Positions 13,863 through 22,529 are shown, counted from the first letter of the stretch. The stretch is DNA of 39,666 nucleotides from Verrucomicrobiia bacterium Tous-C4TDCM (GCA_002304315.1 NEUO01000013.1:1-39666), one strand, 5' to 3'. The notes: generated by a model not told the origin, from the sequence alone. Numbers and translations are program-made.

Positions 13863-15827
13863 ATGAACGACACCAGCACAGGCGACTGCGTACCCGCCCA
13901 CGAGGAGATCCTGACGGCCATCAACGACCGCAAGACATGGGAGGACCGCCAGACCACGTGGTATCAGATGCGGCATGACGGCCTCCGCCGCCGCCGCGTG
14001 CCGTTCCCCGGCGCCGCGGACCTGCACTACCCGCTCGCCGACACCCTCATTGAGAAACAGAAGCCCGGCTACATCGACCAGATTTTCGCGACGGACACCG
14101 TGGCGACCTTCACCGCGCTGAAGCAGGACTGGCAGAAATTCAGCACCGGAGCCGCGCAGTGGTTCGACTACCAGCTGAAGCAGAACAGCAACTTCGAGCG
14201 CGAGATCGTCATCGGCGCCGACCGCATGATGCAGAGCGGCAAGTGCGTCCTGAAGGTGTTCTGGGACGCGGAGCAAGAGCGTGTCCGGTTCGAGGCCATC
14301 AACCCCCTGCACGTGATCGTGCCGGCGTGGACCGGCCAGGTGCGCGAGGCCGACTGGATCGTCCACGTGCAGCACTACTCGAAGCACGCGTACCGCCGGC
14401 TGAACCCGACGAACGACCCGCAGGGCTTCGACACCAAGAAGGAGACCATCGACAAGCTGCTGACCGGCACCGGCGCCGACGCCAACTCGCAGGAGAACGC
14501 CAAGGTGCAGCGCGAGGGCATCACCAAGGGCGGCCGCGACGCCCAGATCGTCGTCTGGGAGCTGTTCTACCGCGACGAGCGGGGGCAGATCCGCGTGCGG
14601 ACCTACTCGCCCCAGCTGCCGAGGACGCAGCTGCGCCCGGAATTTGGCCTGCCTTACACGAAAGGCCCGTTTTCCGACAAGCTGCCGCCGTTTCCGTTCT
14701 TCGAGCTCAACTGCGAAACGAAGGACCGCGGCTATTACGACTCCCGCGGCATTTGCGAGCGCGTGGCCCCGTTCGAAGCCAAGCTCTGCAAGGAGTGGAA
14801 CGCCTACAGCGACTGGATGACGCTCTGGATTACGCCGATGTTTTACGCGAAGAACGGCGTCCCGAACAACGCCAACCTGCGCATGGTGCCGGGCCAGATC
14901 GTGCCGTTCGAGCTGCAGGCCGTGCAGACCCCCGGCACGCCGCCGGACATTCCGGCCAGCATGCTGGCGACGCGCCAGACCGCGCAGGAATTGGTCGGCA
15001 CCATCGACTACGGCACGCCCGCGCAGGCCGCACCGAAGGACCGGAAGACCGCGACCGAGACGAACCTCATCGGCAACGTGATGGCGCAGAGCACCGGCCT
15101 CCGCGCCCGCATCTTCCGCCGCGAGCTGGGCCACGGCTTCGAATTGGCGTACGCCATCCTCCTCCAGTACGCGGCCACCTCGCTCGACTACTTCTACCAA
15201 GACGAGCTGCAGCAGCTGCCCGAGCTCGCCCTGCAGGGGAAGTACCGCATCGAGCTTTCCGGATCCGGCGAGAACAACCGCGCCGCCACGACGCAGCGCG
15301 CGCTCGCCCTCCTGCAGCAATTCCGCGGCGACCCTTACATCGAGCAGGGCGAGCTGCGCAAGATGGTCCTCGAAGCCAACGACCCGCGCATGGTGAAGCG
15401 CCTTTTCCTGAACGCCGGCACCCAGGCCGCCGCGCAGATGGAGGACCAAGCGCAGGAGATCACGGCCATGTTGATCGGCTTCCCGAGCGAGGTGAAGCAG
15501 ACCGACGACCACCTCGCCCACCTTGGCTCGCTGTTCGGATTCCTCGAGCGCCGGATGATGACGCGCCAGCCCATCGGCCCGGAGATGATCGTCCTCGCCG
15601 CCCAGCACGCCACCCAGCACGCGCAGGCCGCCCAGCAAACGGCGCCCGAGGCGTGGAAGCAGCAGGCGCAACAGGTCACGCCCAAACTTCGCCAGCTCCA
15701 GCAGCTCGCGCAGGCCGCCCAGCAGCAGCTCGCCATCCAGCAGCAGCAACAGCAGCAGGCCGCGCAGATGGCCGCCATGGCCGGCGGCAATCCGGCCGGC
15801 GACTTCGCCCAACTTCTCGCCGCATGA
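13863..15827 (+). CDS. Portal protein
   Basis: A 654-residue protein directly after the large terminase, as expected for a portal. The N-terminal region (WYQMRHDGLRRRRVPFPGAA, DLHYPLADTLIEKQKPGYID) is followed by a core with EREIVIGADRMMQSGKCVLK and INPLHVIVP, all typical of podovirus portals of the P22/Bcep22-like groups. Wing, stem and clip regions follow. The last about 70 residues are Gln/Ala-rich with a run of glutamines (QQLAIQQQQQQQAAQ), probably a barrel helix extending into the head. Twelve copies would form the DNA channel and join connector proteins. Its stop overlaps the next start as ATGA. Confidence 0.85.
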   Translation: MNDTSTGDCVPAHEEILTAINDRKTWEDRQTTWYQMRHDGLRRRRVPFPGAADLHYPLADTLIEKQKPGYIDQIFATDTVATFTALKQDWQKFSTGAAQWFDYQLKQNSNFEREIVIGADRMMQSGKCVLKVFWDAEQERVRFEAINPLHVIVPAWTGQVREADWIVHVQHYSKHAYRRLNPTNDPQGFDTKKETIDKLLTGTGADANSQENAKVQREGITKGGRDAQIVVWELFYRDERGQIRVRTYSPQLPRTQLRPEFGLPYTKGPFSDKLPPFPFFELNCETKDRGYYDSRGICERVAPFEAKLCKEWNAYSDWMTLWITPMFYAKNGVPNNANLRMVPGQIVPFELQAVQTPGTPPDIPASMLATRQTAQELVGTIDYGTPAQAAPKDRKTATETNLIGNVMAQSTGLRARIFRRELGHGFELAYAILLQYAATSLDYFYQDELQQLPELALQGKYRIELSGSGENNRAATTQRALALLQQFRGDPYIEQGELRKMVLEANDPRMVKRLFLNAGTQAAAQMEDQAQEITAMLIGFPSEVKQTDDHLAHLGSLFGFLERRMMTRQPIGPEMIVLAAQHATQHAQAAQQTAPEAWKQQAQQVTPKLRQLQQLAQAAQQQLAIQQQQQQQAAQMAAMAGGNPAGDFAQLLAA

Positions 15828-16264
15828 ACCCCCTGAAGAAACTCCTCCGCCGCTGCCTCCTGACCAAGGACGAGCGCACCCTCCTCGACGCGCCGCGCCG
15901 CACCGTGCTGCGCGCCATGATGAGCGAGCACGAGCAAGCGTGGCTCGCCGCGCTTCACGCCGCCAAGACGACGCCCATCCCGGTCAACTTCAACGCCCAG
16001 GAGCGCGACGGCTGGGAGGCCGCCCTGCGCAGCCCGACCGGCCTGAAGATCGAGCAGGCCATGCACGCATGGCTGCTCCAGCTGCAGACGCAGACCATTT
16101 CCGCCCCCTCCGCCGAGATCGTGGAGCGGGCCAAATTCGCATGGGGAGCCCGCGCCGGGTTCGAAATGCACAAAGCAATCACGCGACTCGCTGCCGCGCC
16201 CAGCAGCGAACCCGAGAGCACCGACGCCACGGACGTCGGCAGCCTCGACCAGCACCATCCGTAA
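15824..16264 (+). CDS. Head-region protein between portal and scaffold
   Basis: A 146-residue helical protein of unknown family (SEHEQAWLAALHAAKTTPIP, LKIEQAMHAWLLQLQTQTIS). Its ATG overlaps the portal stop and it ends 11 bp before the scaffold start, so it belongs to the head-assembly operon. Proteins in this position are often chaperones, minor head proteins or scaffold partners, but no motif decides. The C-terminal tail is acidic and Ser-rich (EPESTDATDVGSLDQHHP). Confidence 0.62.
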   Translation: MNPLKKLLRRCLLTKDERTLLDAPRRTVLRAMMSEHEQAWLAALHAAKTTPIPVNFNAQERDGWEAALRSPTGLKIEQAMHAWLLQLQTQTISAPSAEIVERAKFAWGARAGFEMHKAITRLAAAPSSEPESTDATDVGSLDQHHP

Positions 16265-16275
16265 CCGACAAGCCC

Positions 16276-17241
16276 ATGATCCCGACCGAAACCGAAGCCC
16301 CTGCAGCCAGCGCCGCCGATACCGACGCGCCGGCCAACGCCGCCACCGACACCAGCGCCGACGATCTCGACCTGATGGCGATTGCAGCGGAGGCCGACCG
16401 CGCCCTCGGCGCGCCCGAGACCGCCCCCGCCAAAGAAGACGCCCAGCCCGGCGAACAGGGCAAGAAGACGGAGGCGAAGCCGCAGGACACCGACCCGAGC
16501 AAGACCGCCACGCCCGGCGAACAGGGCGCCGACGAGAAGCCTCAGTCTGCGTTCAGCAAGGCGCAGAAAGAGAAGGAACGTCAGGACCGCTCGTGGAAGG
16601 CACTCGACCAAGAGAAGGCCGCGTTTCGCGAGGTGAAGACCCGTTACGAGCAGGAGCTCGAGACGCTGCGCCGCGAGGTGCAGCAGCTCAAAGCCGGCCC
16701 AGCCAAGGACGAACACGGCGTCGATGCCGCGACGTACGACCAGATCGCGAAGAAGTACCACGAGGAAGGGAACGACGAAATGGCCAATCTCGCGCGGGAA
16801 CGCGCCGAGAAACTGCGCCGGCAGACACCGGCGGCCACGGAGCGCGCCCCCTCGGACATCAGCTCGCCTGAATTCCAAGCAGGCTGGCAGAAGACGACGC
16901 AGCAGTTGATCGCCGAAGATCGCGAGCTGGGCAACCCGGAGAACCCCGTCGTCAAGGCGGCGAACTCCCTCCTGCAGGACAAGACGTGGGGCGCGTTTCT
17001 GACGGCGCGTCCCGACGGCCTCCGAGCTGCCGTCGAAGTGGGCCGCTTGCTGCAAAAGTCGGCGCGCGTCGACGCGCTGCAAAAGGAACTCGACACGGCG
17101 AAAGCCGAGGTCGGGCGCCTCACCAAACTCACCCAGCCGCGCGGGGGCCACCCCACGCAGCAACGGCCCGGAGCTAGCACCGACGGAGACGTCTCCGACG
17201 ACGAACTCATGGCCATTGCGCGCGCCGCGGACGGGGGCTGA
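16276..17241 (+). CDS. Capsid scaffolding protein
   Basis: A 321-residue acidic protein between portal and major capsid genes, the normal place for a scaffold. The first 100 residues are Ala/Thr/Glu-rich and disordered. A coiled coil follows (residues about 95-150; AAFREVKTRYEQELETLRRE), then a helical region and a second coiled coil near residues 256-285. It opens with DDLDLMAIAAEAD and closes with SDDELMAIARAADGG, so a similar acidic-hydrophobic helix sits at both ends. The C-terminal copy may be the capsid-binding element. The same motif ends the 87-residue protein encoded at 22247-22510. No protease domain is present. Confidence 0.8.
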   Translation: MIPTETEAPAASAADTDAPANAATDTSADDLDLMAIAAEADRALGAPETAPAKEDAQPGEQGKKTEAKPQDTDPSKTATPGEQGADEKPQSAFSKAQKEKERQDRSWKALDQEKAAFREVKTRYEQELETLRREVQQLKAGPAKDEHGVDAATYDQIAKKYHEEGNDEMANLARERAEKLRRQTPAATERAPSDISSPEFQAGWQKTTQQLIAEDRELGNPENPVVKAANSLLQDKTWGAFLTARPDGLRAAVEVGRLLQKSARVDALQKELDTAKAEVGRLTKLTQPRGGHPTQQRPGASTDGDVSDDELMAIARAADGG

Positions 17242-17292
17242 GCCAACACCAACAAGGGCCGCGCCTCCCTTTCCAGGCGCACCATCATAAAC

Positions 17293-18468
17293 GTGAAATT
17301 CTTCCGCTCCCGCACCTACGCCATCGCCGCTCTTGTGGCCTCGGCGCTCGTTGCCTGTTTCTTCTCCGTGCCGGCCGCCGCCGCCACGTTCCTCGCCGCC
17401 AGCGCCGCCGCGCACCTCGCCATCACCCTCGAGTCGATCGATACCGGCGCGATTTACCGCCTCGGTCTCATCAACACGACCGTGGTGGCGAACACCATCC
17501 AGCCGAAGTATTCGAAGAAGCTCCTCGACTACGCCGTGCAGGAAACCCGCCTCGCCGAATTCGCCATGCAGGAGGAGCTCGAGCCCGGCGCCGGCGCGAC
17601 GTCCGTCCGGTTCTTCCGGCCGCCGCAGGCCGACCTGACCGCGACCGGCGCCCCGGCCGCGCTCACGGAAGGCACCGCGCCGACCAACTTCCGCGCCATC
17701 GCGTTTACGCCGGTCGACGTCGCGCTCGCGCAGCGCGGCGAGGTGGCGAAGGTCACCGACATCGCCAACACGGTCGGCCTCGTGAAGTACCTGAACACCG
17801 CCATCCAGCTGATGGGCGAGGAATTCGCGCTCGACGTCGACACCCTCGTGCGGAACCAGCTGTGCCACCCGACGACCGGCATGACCAAGCGCTACGCGCA
17901 AGGCCTCGCCAACTTCGCCGCCATTTCCCCGGCGACGCTGGCCAACGCCCGCCTGCTCCCGCAGGACTTCCTCGACTCGCTGACCCGCCTCAAGATCAAC
18001 CGCGCGCCCAAGGTCAACGGCGTGTACGTGGCGATCATCCCGCCGCAGGGCACCCGCGACATTCTGAACAACTCGGAATTCCGCGAGGTCGTCCGCCAGA
18101 ACTACGCGGACCGGATCTTCAAAGGCGAGATCGGCGACTTCTACGGCTGCCGCTTCATCGAGGGCACGAACCCGTTCCAGGAAGACGAAACCGAGGGCAC
18201 GTTCGCCTCGACGTTCAGCGGCGCCGGCACGAACACCACCGGCCTCGTTTACACGACCATCGTGACCGGCAAAGGCGCGTACGGCACCGTGAACATGAAG
18301 AAGCTCGGCGCCACCATCGCCAAGCCGCAGGTCGTCATCGTGGACAAGGCCGACAGCGGCAACCCGCTGAACCAGTGGATCACGGTCGGCTGGAAGGCGT
18401 TCTGGGCGAGCACCGTCCTCAATGCCAACTGGGGCATCGCGCTCCGCCACAAGAGCCAGTTTGCCTGA
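17293..18468 (+). CDS. Major capsid protein, N4-gp56-like
   Basis: A 391-residue HK97-fold shell protein. From about residue 60 (NTIQPKYSKKLLDYAVQETR) through GTAPTNFRAIAFTPVDVALA and YVAIIPPQGTRDILNNSEFR to the C-terminal KADSGNPLNQWITVGWKAFW it follows the N4 gp56 capsid family. The predicted N-terminus is odd: residues 8-45 (TYAIAALVASALVACFFSVP ...) are strongly hydrophobic, like a signal peptide, in a protein that should stay in the cytoplasm. The start is a GTG without a Shine-Dalgarno site and no ATG lies nearby, so the true start may be further downstream, or the segment is removed during maturation. A strong terminator follows. Confidence 0.83.
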   Translation: MKFFRSRTYAIAALVASALVACFFSVPAAAATFLAASAAAHLAITLESIDTGAIYRLGLINTTVVANTIQPKYSKKLLDYAVQETRLAEFAMQEELEPGAGATSVRFFRPPQADLTATGAPAALTEGTAPTNFRAIAFTPVDVALAQRGEVAKVTDIANTVGLVKYLNTAIQLMGEEFALDVDTLVRNQLCHPTTGMTKRYAQGLANFAAISPATLANARLLPQDFLDSLTRLKINRAPKVNGVYVAIIPPQGTRDILNNSEFREVVRQNYADRIFKGEIGDFYGCRFIEGTNPFQEDETEGTFASTFSGAGTNTTGLVYTTIVTGKGAYGTVNMKKLGATIAKPQVVIVDKADSGNPLNQWITVGWKAFWASTVLNANWGIALRHKSQFA

Positions 18469-18474
18469 GTAATT

Positions 18475-18509
18475 TTGCCGCCGGCTTCGGTTGTATTCAC
18501 CGGCGGCAA
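18475..18509 (+). terminator. First hairpin after the major capsid gene
   Basis: TTGCCGCCGG pairs perfectly with CCGGCGGCAA across a 15-base loop, starting six bases after the capsid stop codon. No T-run follows. It could protect the capsid mRNA 3' end or support the second, stronger terminator. Confidence 0.6.
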
Positions 18510-18529
18510 GCAGGGGAAAGCAGTAGTCG

Positions 18530-18568
18530 GCCGGCGTGGGAGAAGGGGTTCGCCCACGCCGGCTTTTT
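18530..18568 (+). terminator. Rho-independent terminator after the major capsid gene
   Basis: GCCGGCGTGGG pairs perfectly with CCCACGCCGGC around a 12-base loop and is followed at once by five T. This is the clearest intrinsic terminator in the window. It ends a transcript carrying the head genes. The 136-bp gap holds only this and the hairpin before it. Confidence 0.88.
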
Positions 18569-18604
18569 CGAGAGGAGGAGCCCCGCACCATTTTCCGACC
18601 AGCC

Positions 18605-18922
18605 ATGAAGCTCATCGATTTCCAAGGCATCCCGAACACCGACGCCGCCCACCAGAGCGGAGTAGTTTCGAGCACCGCGCTCACGCTCCTGTCGCTCCTT
18701 GCGGCTGGAGCCCTGCACCCGAACACGAAGTTCGTGCGGTTCTGCGTCGATGACGCCGACCTGCGCTACACCGTCCAAGGCACGCCGCCCACCACGAGCC
18801 TGGGCCGCCGCGTCGCCTACGACTCCGCCGTCGTGCTTTCCCGCGAGGAAGCCGACCTCTGCCAATTGATCCGCGCCACGGCCACCAACGCCGTCGTCCA
18901 GATCATGCAGTACAAGCAGTAA
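18605..18922 (+). CDS. Hypothetical structural protein
   Basis: A 105-residue protein of unknown family, first gene after the capsid terminator. A hydrophobic stretch (ALTLLSLLAAGALHP) near residues 25-40 is followed by a compact beta-rich portion (KFVRFCVDDADLRYTVQGTP, GRRVAYDSAVVLSREEADLC) ending in IMQYKQ. The second part resembles small phage head-stabilising or tail-associated beta proteins, but similarity is only in pattern. It sits 27 bp before the LamG-type gene. Confidence 0.6.
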   Translation: MKLIDFQGIPNTDAAHQSGVVSSTALTLLSLLAAGALHPNTKFVRFCVDDADLRYTVQGTPPTTSLGRRVAYDSAVVLSREEADLCQLIRATATNAVVQIMQYKQ

Positions 18923-18949
18923 CCGACCAACCCGAGCAACCCGACCGCC

Positions 18950-20590
18950 ATGAGCTTCTGGGACACCATCGTCAGCTCCATCATGACCGGCGCCAGCGCC
19001 GGCACCGCCGGCCGCAAAGGCCTCGTGCCCATCCCCGCGGCCGGCGACCAAGACAAGCAGCTGCACGGCGACGGCACGTGGCGCGCCAGCACGAGCTCGC
19101 TCGCCGCCACCGACGCGCAGGCCGCAGCCGGCGCCAGCGGCAGCACGTTCGTGACGCCGGCCAACACCGGCCACGCCGCGGCTCCTGCAGTCAACCCGCG
19201 CGCCCCCGCGCAAGGTCTCATGCTGATGGACTCCGTGCTTGCGGGCCCGTCGTTCAGCCTGCCGGCGTTCGGCACCGCCGACTTCACGGTCATGTGTTGG
19301 GCGACCATTCGGGCCGGCATGGGGAACACCACCCTCATCGGTGCCGCCAACTTGGGATTTGAGCTGACGACCAATTCGAGCACGACGCTCCTGCCGACGA
19401 CGTACAAAAAGAACACCGGCATCACCAACACCGGGACAGCCGTTCTGCCCACCGGCGAAATGGTGCAGCTGACGTACGTGCGCGCCGCGGGCGTCGGCAC
19501 GTTTTACATGAACGGCGTCGCCGCAGGTTCCGCCGCCGACACCAACGACTACAGCGGCGCCGTCACAAACCTCGGTGCCTCAAGCGCCGGAGGCAGCAAC
19601 CGCGGCTACATTCGCGCCGTCGTCTACAACTACGGGCTCACCCAGGCGCAGAACCGCGAGCGCTACGAGGCCGGCGGCCCGCTTGGCGAGGACTACAACA
19701 GCGCCCCGCTTCCGAACACCGCGCTCAATACCGGCACAGCCCTGAACACCTACGCAACCGCGTGGGGAACGTTCACCGGCGCCAGTGCCTCCGGCTTCAC
19801 CGCGTCCGACACCACGGAGAACAAGACCAGCATCCGCGTGATCTTTCCCCTGTCGGCCACGTTGGTCGTGGGCCGCAGATACCGCGTCCGCGGCACCGCG
19901 ACGTTTGCCGAATTGACTCTGGTGCAGCTGCAGCAGAGCGACGCCAGCCACGCAGGCCTCGGCGTCATTTCGAGCTTGGCCTCCAGCGGAGCATTCGAGC
20001 TGACGTTCACCGCCGTCGCAGGCGTGAACCATTTGATGTTCAACTGCACGACCTCGGCGAACGACCTTGCCCACACGCTGACCGTGTCCGGGCTGGTGGT
20101 CGACACCCCCGGCGCGTGCTTCGCCCCGGAGCTTTCCGCCCCCGGCAACGGCTTCCAATGGCGCGACATGAGCGGCAACCGTTACGACGTCCTGCTGCCG
20201 GTCACCGGCGTGGCGTGGGCCATCTGCGATTGCCGCCCGAATTCGTTCCGGCAGGTTTTCACCTACGCCGCCGCGTTCGACGCCCGCTACCTTGGCAGCG
20301 CCGCGCACGCCATCATCCCGCCGGGCGGAGTCCTCCGCGAGATTTCAGTGAAAGCGAGCGCAGCCACGAGCGGCACCGGCGTGCGCCTGTCGTCCGCCAA
20401 CACGCTCGGCCAGTGGACCGGCTCGCAGACGTTCACAGCCGGCCAGAAGCGACTGATGACGTTGACCAATCGCCTGCCGGCATCCCCGGCGGCCACCAAC
20501 GACCGCAACGTGTACCTCGTGCCCGACTCCGCCAATTACACCGGCACCGTCGAGGTGGAGGCCCTGTACGACATCACGGAGGGAACCTGA
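18950..20590 (+). CDS. LamG-type fibre or head-decoration protein
   Basis: A 546-residue protein, probably on the virion surface. The N-terminus has GLVPIPAAGDQDKQLHGDGT, a linker motif often found in tail fibres just before trimeric regions. Residues about 100-245 form a concanavalin/LamG-like jelly roll (FTVMCWATIRAGMGNTTLIG, MVQLTYVRAAGVGTFYMNGV, YIRAVVYNYGLTQAQNRERY). The rest is Thr/Ser/Ala-rich beta sandwich, with a second carbohydrate-binding-like domain at about 265-400. It may bind host surface sugar or decorate the capsid. Lying after the capsid gene but before the connector genes favours a fibre or decoration protein over an enzyme; no hydrolase motif is seen. Confidence 0.72.
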   Translation: MSFWDTIVSSIMTGASAGTAGRKGLVPIPAAGDQDKQLHGDGTWRASTSSLAATDAQAAAGASGSTFVTPANTGHAAAPAVNPRAPAQGLMLMDSVLAGPSFSLPAFGTADFTVMCWATIRAGMGNTTLIGAANLGFELTTNSSTTLLPTTYKKNTGITNTGTAVLPTGEMVQLTYVRAAGVGTFYMNGVAAGSAADTNDYSGAVTNLGASSAGGSNRGYIRAVVYNYGLTQAQNRERYEAGGPLGEDYNSAPLPNTALNTGTALNTYATAWGTFTGASASGFTASDTTENKTSIRVIFPLSATLVVGRRYRVRGTATFAELTLVQLQQSDASHAGLGVISSLASSGAFELTFTAVAGVNHLMFNCTTSANDLAHTLTVSGLVVDTPGACFAPELSAPGNGFQWRDMSGNRYDVLLPVTGVAWAICDCRPNSFRQVFTYAAAFDARYLGSAAHAIIPPGGVLREISVKASAATSGTGVRLSSANTLGQWTGSQTFTAGQKRLMTLTNRLPASPAATNDRNVYLVPDSANYTGTVEVEALYDITEGT

Positions 20591-20591
20591 A

Positions 20592-21047
20592 ATGACCGCC
20601 GAAACACCGAAGATCCTCGACCTCACCGCCGCGCCGCACCCGAAGGCGCGCGTCCGCCACATCGACGCCGCCGGGGGTTTCCTGACCTTCGATTGGCTGA
20701 ACGCCGCCGGCGAGCCGGTCGACAGCGGCGGCAGCACCGTCCGGTTCGAGCCGCTCCCGCTGGCCGCCGAGCCCGACGACGCCACCCTCGTGGCAGCCAT
20801 CGAGGCGCCGCCGCCGAGCGGCAACGCCGTGGTGGCGCTAACACCGCTGCAGATCCGCAGCCGCATGACGATGGCGGAGCTGCTGGCCATGGACACCTCG
20901 ACCGACCCGGCCGTGATTATCGTGCGGAACAACGTCATTGCCGCGCAGGAGGTGCGCAGCGACGACCCGCGGACGGCCGCCGGCAAGGCCATCCTGATCG
21001 ACAAGGGCATCCTCAGCGAGGAGCGCGCCGCCGAAGTGTTCGCCTGA
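20592..21047 (+). CDS. Hypothetical protein partnered with the LamG gene
   Basis: A 151-residue protein starting one base after the LamG gene stop. A beta-rich N-terminal half (ARVRHIDAAGGFLTFDWLNA) is followed by a helical C-terminal half (IRSRMTMAELLAMDTSTDPA, EERAAEVFA). Tail-fibre assembly proteins or fibre-tip partners commonly follow a fibre gene, and the spacing suggests co-translation. No recognised family signature supports more. Confidence 0.6.
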   Translation: MTAETPKILDLTAAPHPKARVRHIDAAGGFLTFDWLNAAGEPVDSGGSTVRFEPLPLAAEPDDATLVAAIEAPPPSGNAVVALTPLQIRSRMTMAELLAMDTSTDPAVIIVRNNVIAAQEVRSDDPRTAAGKAILIDKGILSEERAAEVFA

Positions 21048-21057
21048 CCGAACCGCC

Positions 21058-21969
21058 ATGCGAAAGGCCATCTTCAAAGGCATCGTGCACAGCATCGTCG
21101 CGACCCTCGTCGCGTCGGCGCTGCTTGCCGTGGTGCTTTTGACGACGGGCTGCTCGACCACCGGAGGCGCCGGCCGCGGCTCGCGCTTGTGGCCGTGGAA
21201 TTGGAAAGCCTCCGACTCCACGGCCGCCCTCGCGCGAGCGGAGGCCAAGGACGCGACCGCGAGCACCGGCCTGCGCAAGGACGCCCAGCGCAACGCCGCC
21301 GCCACCGTCGCCGCCATCGAGGAAGAGAAGGCCCGCCAGCTGGCCGCCGGAGGCCTGTCGCGCGAGATCCAGACGGCTGCCGAGTACGCGGGCCGCACCG
21401 CCCAGGCCCTCAACGCGAGCGAGGGGTTTCTGGCCTTCGACACCCAGCGCGAACTCGTCGCCATGGTGCGCCTCCGCAACAGCCAAGTGGAAGCCGAGCG
21501 GACCAAGGGAGAGAAGCTCCTTGCCGCCGCGGACCGCCTCGCGGAGCGCGCCGCCGAGCAGAAGGTCGCCGCCGACGCGGACCGCGAAGCCGCCAACAAG
21601 AAGGTGCAGCAGGAGCAGCAGAGGGCCCTCGCCGCGGAGGAGAAATACAACCGCATGTGGTTCTGGATTTACGCCGGCCTCGGCGTGTTCGCGTTCCTGA
21701 AGGTGCTCCCCGTGCTGGCCGCCGCGTTCCCCGCGTTGGCCCCCGTTGCCACCGTGGCCGGCTGGTTGGATGCGCCGTTCGTGCAGGCGGGATATTCCCG
21801 CCTGCGCGGCTCCGTCGGCGAGGCCATCGCGCGCGCCGAAAAGATCGGCGGCATGAGCGCGGACGCCCTGCGCATCATCGTGGATACGCCAGCCACCGTC
21901 GCGGAGCAAAAGGCCATCGCCGCCCACTACATCGCAGCCACCGCCAAACTGAAAGCCGCCCAACCATGA
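21058..21969 (+). CDS. Putative lipoprotein with coiled coil and internal membrane segment
   Basis: A 303-residue protein. Residues 1-32 form a signal sequence ending in LLTTGC, a likely lipobox with Cys32, so the chain may be lipid-anchored outside the inner membrane. Residues about 55-195 are a long Ala/Glu-rich coiled coil. Residues about 200-237 (MWFWIYAGLGVFAFLKVLPV onward) form a second hydrophobic segment. In phages such lipoprotein-plus-coiled-coil proteins can be spanins or exclusion factors; the internal membrane segment makes an ordinary o-spanin less likely. The product is probably an envelope protein made late. The following gene overlaps by four bases and is also a membrane protein. 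Confidence 0.6.
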   Translation: MRKAIFKGIVHSIVATLVASALLAVVLLTTGCSTTGGAGRGSRLWPWNWKASDSTAALARAEAKDATASTGLRKDAQRNAAATVAAIEEEKARQLAAGGLSREIQTAAEYAGRTAQALNASEGFLAFDTQRELVAMVRLRNSQVEAERTKGEKLLAAADRLAERAAEQKVAADADREAANKKVQQEQQRALAAEEKYNRMWFWIYAGLGVFAFLKVLPVLAAAFPALAPVATVAGWLDAPFVQAGYSRLRGSVGEAIARAEKIGGMSADALRIIVDTPATVAEQKAIAAHYIAATAKLKAAQP

Positions 21970-22238
21970 CCGAAGAGAAGCCGACAACCGTGACGTCCAA
22001 CACGCTGGTGCCCGCCGGCATCCTTGCAACTGCCGTCGGCACCGCCGTAGCCGGCACGTGGTTCGTCGCCGCCTTGCTCTACGGCATCAACACCAAGATC
22101 GACCGCGCCCTGCACGATCGATGGACCCAGACCGACATGCGGGTCTGGGCGAACCAACTCGACCGAGCAAACCGCGACCGGCCGAACGCCATCGTCGTCC
22201 CCGAGGTCCTTCCCGTCCGCCCGCCCGCCAACCAATAA
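21966..22238 (+). CDS. Small single-span membrane protein, possible holin or spanin partner
   Basis: A 90-residue protein with one transmembrane segment (residues about 15-40, LVPAGILATAVGTAVAGTWF) followed by a charged helix (RALHDRWTQTDMRVWANQLD). A membrane-plus-RWT-x-x-DM pattern occurs in small phage proteins near lysis genes, from memory. It could be a holin or partner of the upstream lipoprotein. No endolysin is recognisable next to it, so lysis is not proven. It overlaps the upstream gene as ATGA and is followed by the DDELM-motif protein. Confidence 0.55.
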   Translation: MTEEKPTTVTSNTLVPAGILATAVGTAVAGTWFVAALLYGINTKIDRALHDRWTQTDMRVWANQLDRANRDRPNAIVVPEVLPVRPPANQ

Positions 22239-22246
22239 CACGTCCC

Positions 22247-22510
22247 ATGGTCACGCCCAACCCATCCACGCCCAGCACCGCCGCCACGCTCGCCGTCCCG
22301 GCCGCCGCCCTCGCCATCGACGGCACGCCGCCCGCCGTCGGCGACGAAGTCGAATACACCGGCAAAGCCCGCGTCGCCCGCGTCGACGGCGAGACCGTGC
22401 ACCTCGAAACCACCGAGGTGAACGGCGCCGCCCTTGCCGCCGCCCCCGCGGAGGACATGGGAGACGACGAACTCATGCGCCTTGCCCAGGAGGCCGACGC
22501 CGCCGGCTGA
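22247..22510 (+). CDS. Small protein with SH3-like core and DDELM tail
   Basis: An 87-residue protein. The middle (VGDEVEYTGKARVARVDGET then VHLETTEVNGAAL) resembles a small SH3-like barrel. The last 15 residues (GDDELMRLAQEADAAG) match the C-terminal motif of the scaffold protein. Both would form a short acidic amphipathic helix. It may therefore dock to the same partner as the scaffold, possibly the capsid, as a head-completion or decoration protein. It begins nine bases after the preceding gene. No family name is known to me. Confidence 0.62.
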   Translation: MVTPNPSTPSTAATLAVPAAALAIDGTPPAVGDEVEYTGKARVARVDGETVHLETTEVNGAALAAAPAEDMGDDELMRLAQEADAAG

Positions 22511-22529
22511 ACCGAGGAGAACCCCGACC

